Of a stretch of 64,000 nucleotides of DNA, positions 25,057 through 36,423 are shown one piece after another (the stretch's first letter is position 1; each line of letters opens with the position of its first letter). The translations under genes were made by a program, and so were the position numbers. The DNA is from Aplysia californica (taxonomy: Eukaryota > Mollusca > Gastropoda > Aplysiida > Aplysiidae), in NCBI RefSeq assembly GCF_000002075.1, contig NW_004797788.1, positions 118,718-182,717 on the forward strand, read 5' to 3'. A model generated the notes under the pieces. That model searched no databases. It saw only the letters and a program-made list of their open reading frames with translations, and was not told where the DNA came from.

Positions 25057-25231
25057 CAGTCGAACACAGATGACGTGAATACGGAGAACTTGAAATCGGG
25101 GATAGCTCGTAAATTTGCCTTTCTTCGACCGATATCTTTGTAATGTTTGGCTTATCAGGTTACCCAAATTATGGATGTGTCGCAACTAATTTGTCGATCC
25201 CCAACTTGTTGGAGTTATCTGAACCCGACTG
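25057..25231. mobile_element. Pogo/Tigger-like MITE, 175 bp
   Basis: The ends are CAGTCGAACACAGATGACGT and, on the other strand, CAGTCGGGTTCAGATAACTC, with TA duplicated at both edges. Subterminal GAACTTGAAATCGGGGATAG resembles Tigger-type ends. Confidence 0.75.
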
Positions 25232-25956
25232 TAAATAGGAAGTGGACAACTCAGTAGTGCCCGTCTTCACAATACATGTATATTTTTAGTAGAACACCTC
25301 AGGGCTACATTCAATCCATCAAGTCTCTACTTTAGTTCTTGCACCAATTTTAACCCATCCTATCACCTGTGGCGTGGCGGTGTTGAAAGTTCTTTATTTG
25401 GTGTGTGCACTGTTGTCTAAAGGTACGATGTGTCACACTGTGCTCATTTTTTTATTTGAACCAGCAACATTTTGGCTTGCTGAAAGACTTGCATGCATAT
25501 TGAAAAGAAATGCAATGGAAGGGAACATGCGTAAGTAATTTGCTCTCAGTATTGGAATCTTAAAGTGACATTGGTCCAATAATTATTTCTTCAAATTAGT
25601 GGTCTATTATGAAAACTAGTTCATGTGAGCTGTCCATTCAGTAGCTTGACTATAATTACTTTTAAATGGACAATAATTCAAGGCTGGACTGGTCTGAGTT
25701 GTTAGTTGGTTTCTTTTTTTTTGGGGGGGGGGGAGGAGTTTGTGGCTCCAAATGCTAGATTAACACTTAACAAATTCTATGCACTGCAATATTGACAGGC
25801 AAAGTTTGATTGCAAAGGCATGCCTGCCTGTTGTTTAAAGGAGGGGAACTGCACCTGAAGATCGCTGTTCAGGGTCAAATATAACATTTTTCTTCATTAT
25901 AAATTGTTTCGGTTAATTTAGCCTTTCTGCAGATGGAGGGTGCCAGTGGAAGATCT

Positions 25957-26014
25957 TACATGTACTACTACATGTACTACTACTACATGTACATGTACTA
26001 CTACTACATGTACT
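25957..26014. repeat. TACATGTAC / ACTACT array
   Basis: Four or five TACATGTAC palindromes separated by CTACTAC spacers. Confidence 0.85.
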
Positions 26015-26407
26015 TTTTAACCCTCTGTTGTTTCTGTCTGTCCCACTTGCTTTTTCCCAGCACCCATTGACCTTTATTGAGTGTGGATGTGCTTCTCTTT
26101 CTCAAACAAACACGTTTTTCTGTTCATCAACACTTGTTAAAATCTGCACATCAAAAGGACATTTCATACACCAAAAATCAAGACATTTTGCCCTTTCTTG
26201 TAAATCGATTCATCCCCATGAATGAAGCTCTACCATCTAGAACTCTGTAAAAAAAAAAAAATGTACTAGAAAGAGCAGACAAGCAAAGCCAGCTAAGTTA
26301 TTTGTTCCTGGAATCTGAATCAGCAGGCTGTGTGACGCAGTTGAGGTATTTAGAATAGTTATGACTAGCTTTCTTTTTAACAGTTTTACATTATCTCACA
26401 AATTAGC

Positions 26408-27048
26408 TAGAGGGTAGTTGGTGAGTGCTCTGGTGTGGTTTGCTCTTTCTTTCTTATCAAACTTGAACATCTATTGCCCTGATCTTTCCTCCTTTAATTT
26501 TTTGTGTTTTTTACTGTCTGTAGTAAGACTTCTTAACTTCATCACTTAAACTTTTATATATATATAAGGTATATGTGAGTCAGCGTGGTGAAATCAGGCG
26601 CTATTCAAAATAATGGAATTGAAGAAACAGGCACTTTTCCACCAGTTTGGAAACTTATAGAATTTTCGTTTTTTGGTTCAATACCTTTCGTGTCCACATA
26701 AAAACACATTTCTATGCGAATTTCACAGAAAAACGTTGATTAAAGGCACAAAATGTAATTTATCATTTTCAAGGACTCTCAAGCTATTTTAGTAACCAAA
26801 CTTTGGCGGCCATTTTCTCGCTTATTTTACCTCTGAAACAGGGCAACCCCTCCTCCTTTAATCACAAATATCTCGACCACTATTCAAGATAGATGACTAT
26901 TTTTTTCACCAAATATTACAAGACAAATGAACAGGTTTTGAGATGAAACCAATACCCTTATATGCCAAAAAATCAATGAGTGCCTGATTCCACTGTGTCC
27001 TGACACATATGACCTTATTATGTTGCAAGTGCCGTGAAACTCTTTCTA
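26408..27048 (+). repeat. Family R, copy 5, split by a MITE
   Basis: The left part ends near 26574 and the right part resumes ATATGACCTTATTATGTTGC at 27007. The inserted MITE lies between them. Confidence 0.8.
26575..27006. mobile_element. MITE, 432 bp, with GTG(AG)TCAG ends
   Basis: Left end GTGAGTCAGCGTGGTGAAAT and right-end complement GTGTCAGGACACAGTGGAAT both run on to ATCAGGC. ATAT flanks both sides (26571-26574, 27007-27010). It has inserted into family R copy 5. No ORF. Confidence 0.75.
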
Positions 27049-27543
27049 ATACTACTAACAACAAATTAGCTCGGGGTAGATTTAAGGGGGAATCGGACTC
27101 GTGGAGTGGTATTTTCAATAGACACCAAGACTGTCTGGAAAATCCCCCCCCCCCCACCTCTTTCAGAAGGTAGGCAAAACAAAGAACGGGAAAAAGGGAC
27201 AAAGATTCAGCATTTCCTTGAAAATAATTAGTCTTGTGAGCGAAAAGGTCATAAACAAAACAAGATTCCACAAGAAAGTGTAATCGTAAGTGAAAATAAA
27301 CTTTGGAAAGAGGGGGCACAGAGTTCCCCACATCATATTGATATAATAGTAAAACACGACGTACGGATAGGGTTGAATTATATATGGTTAGTTAAACTTT
27401 CTTATTTATGGCTTCACTTGTGAACTTTGAACGCTATTCTGAGAATTTTCCACAATCAGAACAGTGTCAATGTCGGGATGATGTGTTCATACCAGTATGG
27501 GTAATTTATTTCCCCATTAGACGCAATTTAGATCATTAAGGAG
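27049..27543. other. Intergenic
   Basis: A C-run at about 27146-27158 and otherwise unremarkable sequence. It may be the upstream part of the LINE remnant that follows, but no protein similarity is visible. Confidence 0.5.
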
Positions 27544-28206
27544 ATGGGCTTTCAACCCTACCTGTCAGGGCCAATCCGGGCTGAGAGGACACAACATCCC
27601 GACAAAAAGGCCAAAATATATGATAAACCATTGATCAGAGCACGCCAACCACCCCTCTTGAGTAATTACTTCCCGATCCCTATTTTACTCACAATGAGTA
27701 CCCTGGATAAGATCCTGACCGACAGCCAAATCAGACGCTTACAGTGGATCTTCAGCCCAAGACATGCAAGAATCAAGGGTAACGAAAGAGCAGATAAGCT
27801 AGCAGGCTCCGCAAACATAGAGGGAGTGATTACCCTTGATGCTCCAACTGTAATAGCCTTTGTCCAAGAACGCTTAGCCAGCAGCTGTAAAGGGAACTCC
27901 TTCACGAAGGAGAATGTGATTGAGAAAGGAGTGCTTCAGCCTGGTGAAGGAAGGAGGAGCAACCTGTGTGACCCCATCAGATGCTACAACAACCTGTTGA
28001 TGATGGAGACAATCAGCCTGCCCACACTGAAAATGGGCCCTTATGAAGAGGGGAGAGGAAGCATGGAGCACCCCGTCTTCCTAGGGCCCCAGTTCTACAT
28101 TCAAGTATTCAAGACCCATACCTTCGCTTTTAAACATGTTGTGACCTCAGTGCCTTCTTGTTGTATCTCCATTTTTTTAAATAGTGAAAATGTGACTTCT
28201 TCTTAA
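27544..28206 (+). pseudogene. LINE remnant, RNase H region
   Basis: A 220-codon frame contains IRRLQWIFSPRHARIKGNER then ADKLAGSA. This is the W..P.H..I.GNE.AD.LA pattern of RNase H domains in non-LTR retrotransposons (I/Nimb/Ingi-type), with a later EHPVF..P reminiscent of the C-terminal EH..CP motif. No reverse transcriptase motifs are seen upstream, so this is a 5'-truncated dead copy. The middle of the frame is diverged. Confidence 0.6.
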
Positions 28207-28284
28207 GCTCACTCTTCGTTATGAACTGTTTTCACAGTTATTAAAAATGGAGATACGACAAGAAAACACTGAGGTTGTGATATG
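28137..28284. repeat. Hairpin: ~54-bp inverted repeat with ~37-nt loop
   Basis: Left arm 28137-28190 (GACCTCAGTGCCTTCTTGTT, GTATCTCCATTTTT) is mirrored by right arm 28228-28284, with a few mismatches. The arms are the right size for a miniature foldback element or an RNA hairpin. It overlaps the end of the LINE-derived frame. Confidence 0.85.
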
Positions 28285-28719
28285 CACAAACACAAACATA
28301 ATTCACAGACAACACAGCGGTCCATCTTCAAACACATCCCACCATCCAACACTCACCCTCACATAAACTAGAATCAAGTTCAAGAAAGTTCTCGTACAAC
28401 AGTAAATTTTAAAAAAACAACGTACTTTTGACATCTTTCTCATTCATCAATATTTATTTTCCCAATTCTCAAAAACAAGGTGTCACTCACACTGTCTCAT
28501 CCTTTTGTTGTCTTCAACTCTCATTCTAATTGATTTGTCATTGTTGTAAATAGATTAAATATAATAATTGACTCTGAAGACAGGTAATGTATAACATCAA
28601 AGCACTTGACCGCCATAATGTCAGAGGAAATCTTGATCTCTGCCAGCAGGTAGGCTGAAAAAGGGTTGGAAAATTGTGGCCACTTTTGTATATGACGCGT
28701 CATATATTGTGGCATCTCT
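28285..28719. other. Intergenic
   Basis: A-rich sequence with no recognised feature. From here rightward the + strand is A-rich, as in Dicer introns. Confidence 0.6.
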
Positions 28720-29228
28720 CACATGATGTATGACGACATATCACATATATACATGACATGTGGTCTGGTGTCACCTCTGAACATGACATATGATGTGTCA
28801 TATCTGCACATGATGTATGACGACATATCACCTGTACACATGATGTATGACGACATATCACCTGTACACATGATGTATGACGACATATCACCTCTACACA
28901 TGATGCATGACGACATATCACCTCTACACATGATGCATGACGACATATCACCTCTACACATGATGTATGACGACATATCACCTCTACACATGATGTATGA
29001 CGACATATCACCTCTACACATGATGTATGACGACATATCACCTCTACACATGATGTACGGTATGACGACATATCATGTATACATGACACATGGTTTGCGT
29101 CACCTCTACACATGACATGGTTGGGTGTCACTTCTACATATGGCGTATGACATTTCACCTGTACCTGACATACAGTGCTGTGTCACATGGTGTACAGTGT
29201 TGTCACCTCTGCACACGACTTACGTTGT
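28720..29228. repeat. 30-bp minisatellite
   Basis: Eight exact-length 30-bp units (28811-29050) built on TGATGTATGACGACATATCA, with degenerate copies on both flanks. Neighbouring units share variants (two CCTGTACACA units, two TGATGCATGA units), as expected from local duplication. Because 30 is a multiple of three, three overlapping frames stay open across it; these are not genes. Confidence 0.95.
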
Positions 29229-30895
29229 GTGGCCACACTTCTGTTATAATATATCAATATCATGCTCGTTGTACATTAACACTTTGCCATCATATTCTGG
29301 GGAAAATCCGAAGAAACTGGGTGGTAAACATCGCCAATCTGTGAGATGAGGCGGCAAAGTGTTAAGAAGACCCCATCATAAATACTCGGGACAGCACAGT
29401 CAAGAAACTTCACCTACACCAAAGTCTACAGGAATGAGAAAATAACAAGGATTCCACGGAAGTACTGAAACGGAGCTAACTAAAAACTGAACATCCAGCA
29501 GAAACACACACAAGTAATGGACAATGTAGTCGAACAGACTTTTCCCTAACGTAATACGTTTTTTTCAAAAATAAAACTCAGTCAGATCCTTCACACTGCT
29601 GTTAGTGATTATGTTTTCAAAGTTGTGTAGGGCAGCTTGAGTCCAGCAAACTGATGTCAAGGTTGACGCTAACACTAACAGGCAGGGTTGAAGCCCACCT
29701 CCTAAATGACTGGGATCTAAATTGTGTTAAAAACACTTACAATAAATTATTTTAGTCAAACGCTCAAGTTTTTTTTCACTTAGACATTCCAATAACTGGA
29801 GCAGTCTACTACAAAGTTCCTTGCTTAGACAGTCCATCATAGGTCATCCTTTGAGTATATGTAGCACAAAATCAAGACAGAAAAGCCAGATACCAACATA
29901 TGAGCCACATTAATGCTTTCCTGCCTACCATCCATGGCAACAAAAAGTGCTCTGAACAACATACACAGTGCTCTGAACAACATTGGTATACTTAAACTTC
30001 TCCCAACAACATCAACACAGGAAGTACAAAGATATTCATTATAAAAAAAGAGATAACAATTCTGTTAGAAAGATGGACAGAAGAACTTACATTGCAAAAT
30101 GCACAATGTCAGCAAGCTGTTCATCTGTTTTAAGTCCAAAAAGCAACATTTCTCAGGAGAGAGATCAAAATTGTTTTTCTTATTGTATCTGTACCTACAG
30201 AATGTATTTCTTGCTTTGTTTTTTCTCCAAATTTAAAATTTGAATTTTCACAAGATATTTCTTGAGCACATGCATCCGATACCACAAGTTAAGAAACTGT
30301 TATAAAAAAAAAGTGTTCAAAAATTGGGGAGCACATCTGAACAGCTGGCAGATGACATATTATGTAATTTTAGCAAGAGACGCTATCCTTTCTGCAGGTA
30401 GGCTAAAAGGCATCAGACACAAAGGTTCACTACCGGAAATGAGTGAAGCACACAATAAAAAGTCGGTTCATCTCTAGGATCAACTGTACAAAATATCAAA
30501 CAAACTGTTGGTCAATGACTACAGCAATACAAAAAGAAGAATGATGGTTGCACTTTAAAAAAAAAAAAAAAAAAAAAAAGAAAACAGTTGAAAGAGCAAC
30601 AATAAATATACTCTTGTATTTGATCATTTCACCAACAGAAGAGCTTGTTCTACCAATCTGTGTTGTTCAAGTTTCTGAACAAACATGAACAACAACAGTA
30701 TCAATACAATACTGATCATTTCATGTTGGGGAAAAGCAAGAAAGAAGAGATAAAAACCACAATACAGGGGAAGGGAAGAAGGACTATTTGCACAACAGTG
30801 GGAACTCCTACGAGGTTCAACAGGCTTCCTTTTATAATAAATAAGTCGTTTCAAGCTGTTTCAGCCTCTTTCAATTTAATAAAACGAGGGTTGTT

Positions 30896-31010
30896 TGTTT
30901 TATTTAAGAGTTTTACAGCACTTGCACAAATAGACATAATATATATAAGTGCTTCATAAAGATTAGAGGTGACAACAAGAGAGTAACATGCAAAGAAAAG
31001 AAGAATTGCA
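30896..31010 (-). repeat. Family R, copy 6 (partial)
   Basis: Complement of AGAGTTTTACAGCACTTGCA, ATATAAGTGC and AGAGAGTAACATGCAAAG. The pyrimidine-rich half is missing. Confidence 0.7.
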
Positions 31011-32350
31011 ATCTTTATGGTTTCGGTCTTAAAAACTTTAAGGCATAACAAATAAGGGCATGTTCTTTTACAAGAAGAGCTATCAGCTGCATACATTTGC
31101 ATTTTTCTTTTTTCCTCTACTTTAGCTTTAACAAAAGGTGCTTCAGCCTCGTTCACTGATAAACACTTCCTGAAAGCAAATTAAACGTGACGTAATGAAT
31201 CATTCCATGATGTGTAACTCGTGCAGGTATAAGTATAATTCAAGCGGCTCATGGGAGTTTACCACGTCATTTTTTTTGTGTGTGGCTTGTGACATTCTCC
31301 AAATGAATTCCTCAAACTCACTGCTATCACTTATTCATTTACAATAAGTTGTTAAAAATGGCAAACAGCACAGTATATGCAAGATAAGTGTAAATAATGT
31401 ATATGGTACTCCAAAAGTTATAACTTCATCTTTAGAAATAAGAATCTGGACAGATTTTCTGCTCTCCGTAAAACTGTCTAAATGTCAGGTGCAGGAGTTT
31501 TGCAACAAATAACTATAAAACTATGTGAAACTGAATTACATCAGGGTTTGTCATACTTGGATTCCATTGCAAAAAGAGAAAACATTTTTAAAGTATGTAA
31601 ATATTGTAGGCTAAAGTGAAAGACCTTCTATCGAACTTTCAATTACATTGGTCACATATCTGATCTATACATGCCTTGAACCAATGGGGGTAAAGTCATA
31701 CCATCTCAAAAAAAAACAAGAAGAAAGACTAACAACAAATACCAACCCAACCCTCAGGTAAAATCCTTTCTTGACGAGTCAGCGGTCTGGTTTTGTGATA
31801 CTATTAAGCAAGTCAGGTGGGTGTTGCAGCCAGAAAGTAAGCATAGCAGGAATTAATGTACCCAGAGCTAAGCTATTCACTTTATGTATTTTACTTTAAA
31901 ATTTAATTAAACATGTAAATGTTCTAAACAGTGTTATTCGCACTAGAAAGAACAACCCATGATTGAATAAAATTAATCTCCCCTTAAAGTAGTGGAGACT
32001 TCTACCATGCCTATCATATCACAAATAGTGAGTGATGAGTTGATGAGTGCACAGATGAACACAATTACTAAAACAAGCCATAACTAATCCAACTTAATCT
32101 TAACTTGTAACACCTTTGGGATCTGTCTTCATTTTCTTTTTCTATTCTTTTAAGCTAATCATCATTGTTCACCAAAAGATATAAGGTGACATGTAAATAT
32201 TATAAGTAAGGCAGTTTGGGTAGGAGTAGGGAGAAGAGAGGATTGCATCAAGTGTGGTCCACACCCACTCACTGAGGAAAGGCAACCAGAAAACACTGCA
32301 AACCAGTGCCAGCATACCCAGAAGAGATGAATTGAATGTGTCAGATTTTT

Positions 32351-32533
32351 TAAGTTTTAGTATGAGTTTTCTGGCACTTGAAAAACACAATTAGGTCACA
32401 TTAGTGCCAAAAATTAGAGGAGTAACAAGAGTTACATACAAAAAAAAAAGAGATAAACGGATAGACAGATTTTGATTAACACTTTGATAGGAAAGAAGGA
32501 GCAAATCACAGCAGAGTACCACCAAACCAACAA
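32351..32533 (-). repeat. Family R, copy 7
   Basis: Complement runs from TTTTAGTATGAGTTTTCTGG to TTTGATAGGAAAGAAGGAGC and the CAGAGTACCACC end. Diverged but full length. Confidence 0.8.
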
Positions 32534-33830
32534 TGTATATGTGTCTGGCAGAACTGGTAGAAAAAAGGCTCTGATAACTAGACAAACCCACCAACCCACA
32601 GTATATGATTGCATATATAGGCTTGCAAGGGTATATAAAGCCACTGGCTGCCAAGTATGGCCATTCAAGTATCTCAGGCCAACCAGGATGATAGCTGGGG
32701 AAATCTCAAGCTCAAACAACAGTACACCACTTCCAAATTACTATACTCAAATAAAAAATTCAATAAAAAAATCCTTCCAGATGACAATCCTTCTGGAGGT
32801 TGCCCACAACAGGGCAAGACTCAGCTCACACAATGCATGACATGTACATGATTTGAGCAATGCATCGGACGTTGAGAGGAAAGGACAAATCACAAACTAT
32901 TACCAATCGTAGCTAAGACATTTCACAAAATATCCATCATTTTGATCTTTTCTCCCCACCAACTGAAACATTCAGTTCTCCAGAAGTGCCTCACTTCACC
33001 TGGCTGCATTGACAATGATCACAGGCTTCCTTCACAAACACAATGATGACAAAGCCAAGGTTTTTCTACCCACATCTGCCATGAAAAGTCAAACAAGGGA
33101 AGGAAAAAATAAAACGGCTCCACATCCAAATATATCTGTTCAACTGACCGCACAACCAGAGGTTCCAAACCGTTCATTTTCACAACATTCCACCAGCTTT
33201 ATCAGTTTCAGCAGAAAATAATAAGTATAACAAAACTTAAGATGCTTTTGCCCCAAGGTAACATGTATGAAGATTGTTGATGCTCTCACCGACTGAGAGG
33301 AATCTTTTCCGTACCCTTTGTGTCTGATCTTACTGGCTTCACACCAATTACAAGAGACCATACTAGAGTATCTTCAAAACATTAACACAAATACAGCTGA
33401 TAAAACAACATGAACTCTTGACAAATAAAGATAACATTAAAGCGTAATATACAATATGGACAGACTAGAAACACCAAAAAGCAAACAACAAACTAAATAA
33501 TAAATATCTTGACCACAAAGCAAGAAATAAATGTACAATCTGCATCACATAAAATATTCATGATACCACTATTTTTGTCCCAGAAGCATGCAGTATAACC
33601 AGAACCATTCTTGCATCTGCTCTTGTTGCAGCCAGAGAAACATACTTTTGTTATACAAAGAGAACTGTAGAATATCAAAATTTATCCTTTTTAAAAAAAA
33701 ATCAAAAGGATAGCAAAAATTGCATACGATCCTGAAAAGTCACTGAACTCTGATCCCAGGCACTGTCAGGGCGGCCATTGTTCCATCCAACTCTGATTGC
33801 AGTTATGTTAGGGACTTCGTTTGGAAATTC

Positions 33831-33905
33831 TAATAATAATAAAAATAAAAATAATAATAACACTAATATAAATGTAATAATAATAACAAATATAATAATA
33901 ATAAT
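33831..33905. repeat. (AAT)n microsatellite
   Basis: Imperfect AAT array. Beyond it, GCTCTACGCGCTTTACAACC resembles short sequences often dispersed in invertebrate genomes, but I cannot define an element. Confidence 0.85.
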
Positions 33906-36260
33906 TGCATTATGTAGCGGATATCCATTCTCTACAGCATGCTCTACGCGCTTTACAACCATTAAATCAAACATATAGTTTTTGTGTACAGAGCATTACC
34001 TTGTCTGTTTCAACTTGTGGAAAATGCTGAGAGTAATCATGCACCATGCAGTGTGCGAAGAAAGTAAGGCTGGTCAAAACACACACTGTGCACAGGGAGC
34101 AGCTGACAAAATGTCTTTTCAAGTCCAAGCATAAAACAGTGACATGAAGTTTGACAACTTTAAGTAAGATGAACATAGGATAGTGACCTCAATATTTCAG
34201 GTCAATAAAGAACACAATTAGAATCAGAACACAAAAAATAATTCAGAGAGCAGTGAATGTTTCTAGACCTATCCCCATTTCCTGGTAGGTCAAGGGTGAT
34301 TCACTGATCAGTTCTAATTATATTTTCTTCTTTTTCGTCCTCACTATCCCGTTTAGCAACTAGATCTAGATCTGAATCATGATCAATGTCCGATTCCTGC
34401 TTCTGACCTGGCATTGACTCCTCATTCATTTTGCCCTCTCCTTTATTGCTATGACAACCATACAGAAGAAAATAAATATCTAGATTCAAGCTCGATGTGG
34501 AGAAAAAAGTTGAAGATGTTTGAAAAAAAAGTTCCACAAAGTGCTGATAACAGCACAAGATTTAAACAATCCTGATTTGCTCTCTAGTAGCCCAGTAACA
34601 AAACTAAACAATGGCAGAAGCCAGAAGATCTTGTCAAATCAAGTCACGTTGACAATGCTGGTTGAATTACATTTCCCTTGAAAGCAGTCCAGGGTCAACT
34701 CCAATAATGACTGGTTGCAAGAATGCAATTACAGGGCATATAGGTAGGAATGGGTTAAAAATTCATCAAACATATTATTCTAAAACAAAACCATGAAAAA
34801 ACCAAGGTTAGTCTTGTAAAGACTAAACAGCACAAACGCATTTTATTAATCAATAAAAAAAAAAATATAAAAAAAAGCAGAACAAAACAAGCAACAAAGA
34901 CTCATGACTAGGATGAGCCATTAATGCAGATAAACGACTCTTGAGCACAGCCCTCCAAAGATCAGAAACAGTTCATACCCTGTTTACATTTGTGCTTCAT
35001 TCACAATTTGATAATACAAGGACTTCATGAAAGAAAAAAAAAAAAAAAGAGAGGCAAGTAGTCAAAAGCAAGAAAGACAAAAAACTTAGTGAAGTAGAGG
35101 ACGGTAACTCACTCACTACTAAAGTACTAAAGCCACACAAGGGTCTGTCTGGGAAAAGAAGTCACCTGCTGTAACTGAGGCTACACTTGTGTCGGTTTTG
35201 ACTTTACTGTTTAATTCCAAGCTGAACTTATGCTTTATATCTGCTTTGATATTTTACACGAAAGTAAAGTAGCCTTTGTACAATCCTTTTGTTGTAGAAT
35301 CTATTTACTGGAGTGACCTCCACTTGAACAGTAGTCAACTACTGACAGGAAGTTTCAAAGTGACAGTTGAAAGTGAACTCAAACATGGCTTCCCCTGACT
35401 GCCCATATCTCTTTATCAAAATTTTTTTTTAGACCAGTAAACTGCTCCCTCAGCTGTTATAGATGAATGAGATAACAATAATGAACACTGTCATTCCAGT
35501 CATACCTAGTTGATGAGAAAAGAGGACTTACCGTTAAGTTAAAACAAAGTGTACTTTGTAATTATTCATGATAACAAATGTAGCTATTTGATGTTAAACT
35601 TATTTCTGTACAAAATGGTATACATGCTCTGAGCAGTTTTCAGATTTTTTTACAGCAGCACACTAAGTGTGAAAAAACAAAGTGTTATTTCCCATGTGAA
35701 GTCCTGAAGCAGGTTTTCACTGTGGAGTCAGTAATACCCAGTGGGTTAAAAACATTTTTTTGCATTATAAAATTCAACCAGAGCTGTGCTATGGTACATT
35801 TTGATGCTTGGTACTTTGTTATGAAGTATGATTGATTTTTTCAAAAATGCTGACGACAATGATGGAAGAGAGGTGTGTAACGCATGTCTTAAATGGAAGG
35901 TCATGACAGAGTTAAACTAGGAAGGAAATAAAGAAAGGAAATAAGAAATGGGGAAGGATTAGAGAGAGAGAAAAAAAGTTTTGCCTTTTAGAAAATGTAG
36001 AAAGATGAAGATAATACAAAAGCTAATGTTTAAGTCAGTCAAACAGTGTCAAAGCCACGACCAGCATAAGGTCTGACAAATATAAACACAAACAAACACA
36101 CCGTCATATATCCTGAATCCACAAAAGGAAACATTTCATTCATCACAAAGCTTGCAAAGCATATGTTCCCTTCCATCACAGTCTCAAATCATCTGTCAAT
36201 GAAATATGGATTATATTAAATCTTTGTCTTGATGATCTATCACAATTTGCAGTGGTTGCC

Positions 36261-36423
36261 CTATCCAATTAAGTTCTGAGTCATGGTGCGGATGGAGCGT
36301 AAAGCTTTCTTTGCTGCTGCACTCTTTGCGATGCGGTAGTTCCTGCCAACACCGCTAAACACTCCTTTACCGACCACATTAACAGTGACACGCACTCTTC
36401 CATTCAACGTCCTCTCAGGCCGC
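36261..36423 (-). CDS. DICER1: Dicer terminal coding exon, dsRBD and stop
   Basis: Reads [40 protein letters not shown] and a short tail to TAG (36261-36263). Human has [20 protein letters not shown]. The open frame extends upstream through an interspersed repeat, but the acceptor ctttgttgcag gives the conserved junction. Confidence 0.96.

Larger units (their letters stand above)
22661..26407 (+). other. Intergenic, T-rich
   Basis: No gene recognised. It holds a T/G homopolymer pair (23161-23187), G-rich tracts near 23240-23300, the pogo-like MITE 25057-25231 and a TACATGTAC array (25957-26014). Confidence 0.7.
29229..36260 (-). other. Dicer 3' UTR and downstream region
   Basis: A-rich on the + strand, with no coding sequence. 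On the - strand, candidate AATAAA signals lie at 34842-34847 and 34442-34447, 1.4 and 1.8 kb past the stop. It holds two family R copies, an A-run (30559-30578), an (AAT)n block (33831-33905) and small CTAGAT runs near 34360. Confidence 0.5.

Noticed and set aside
28811-29050. CRISPR-like regular array
   Set aside because: The units are contiguous with no unique spacers, in a eukaryotic genome. It is a plain minisatellite.
28700-29158. Three long overlapping frames on both strands, one repeating an RGD-containing peptide
   Set aside because: They arise because the 30-bp minisatellite is a multiple of three. The repeated RGD is a by-product and there is no start context or conservation.
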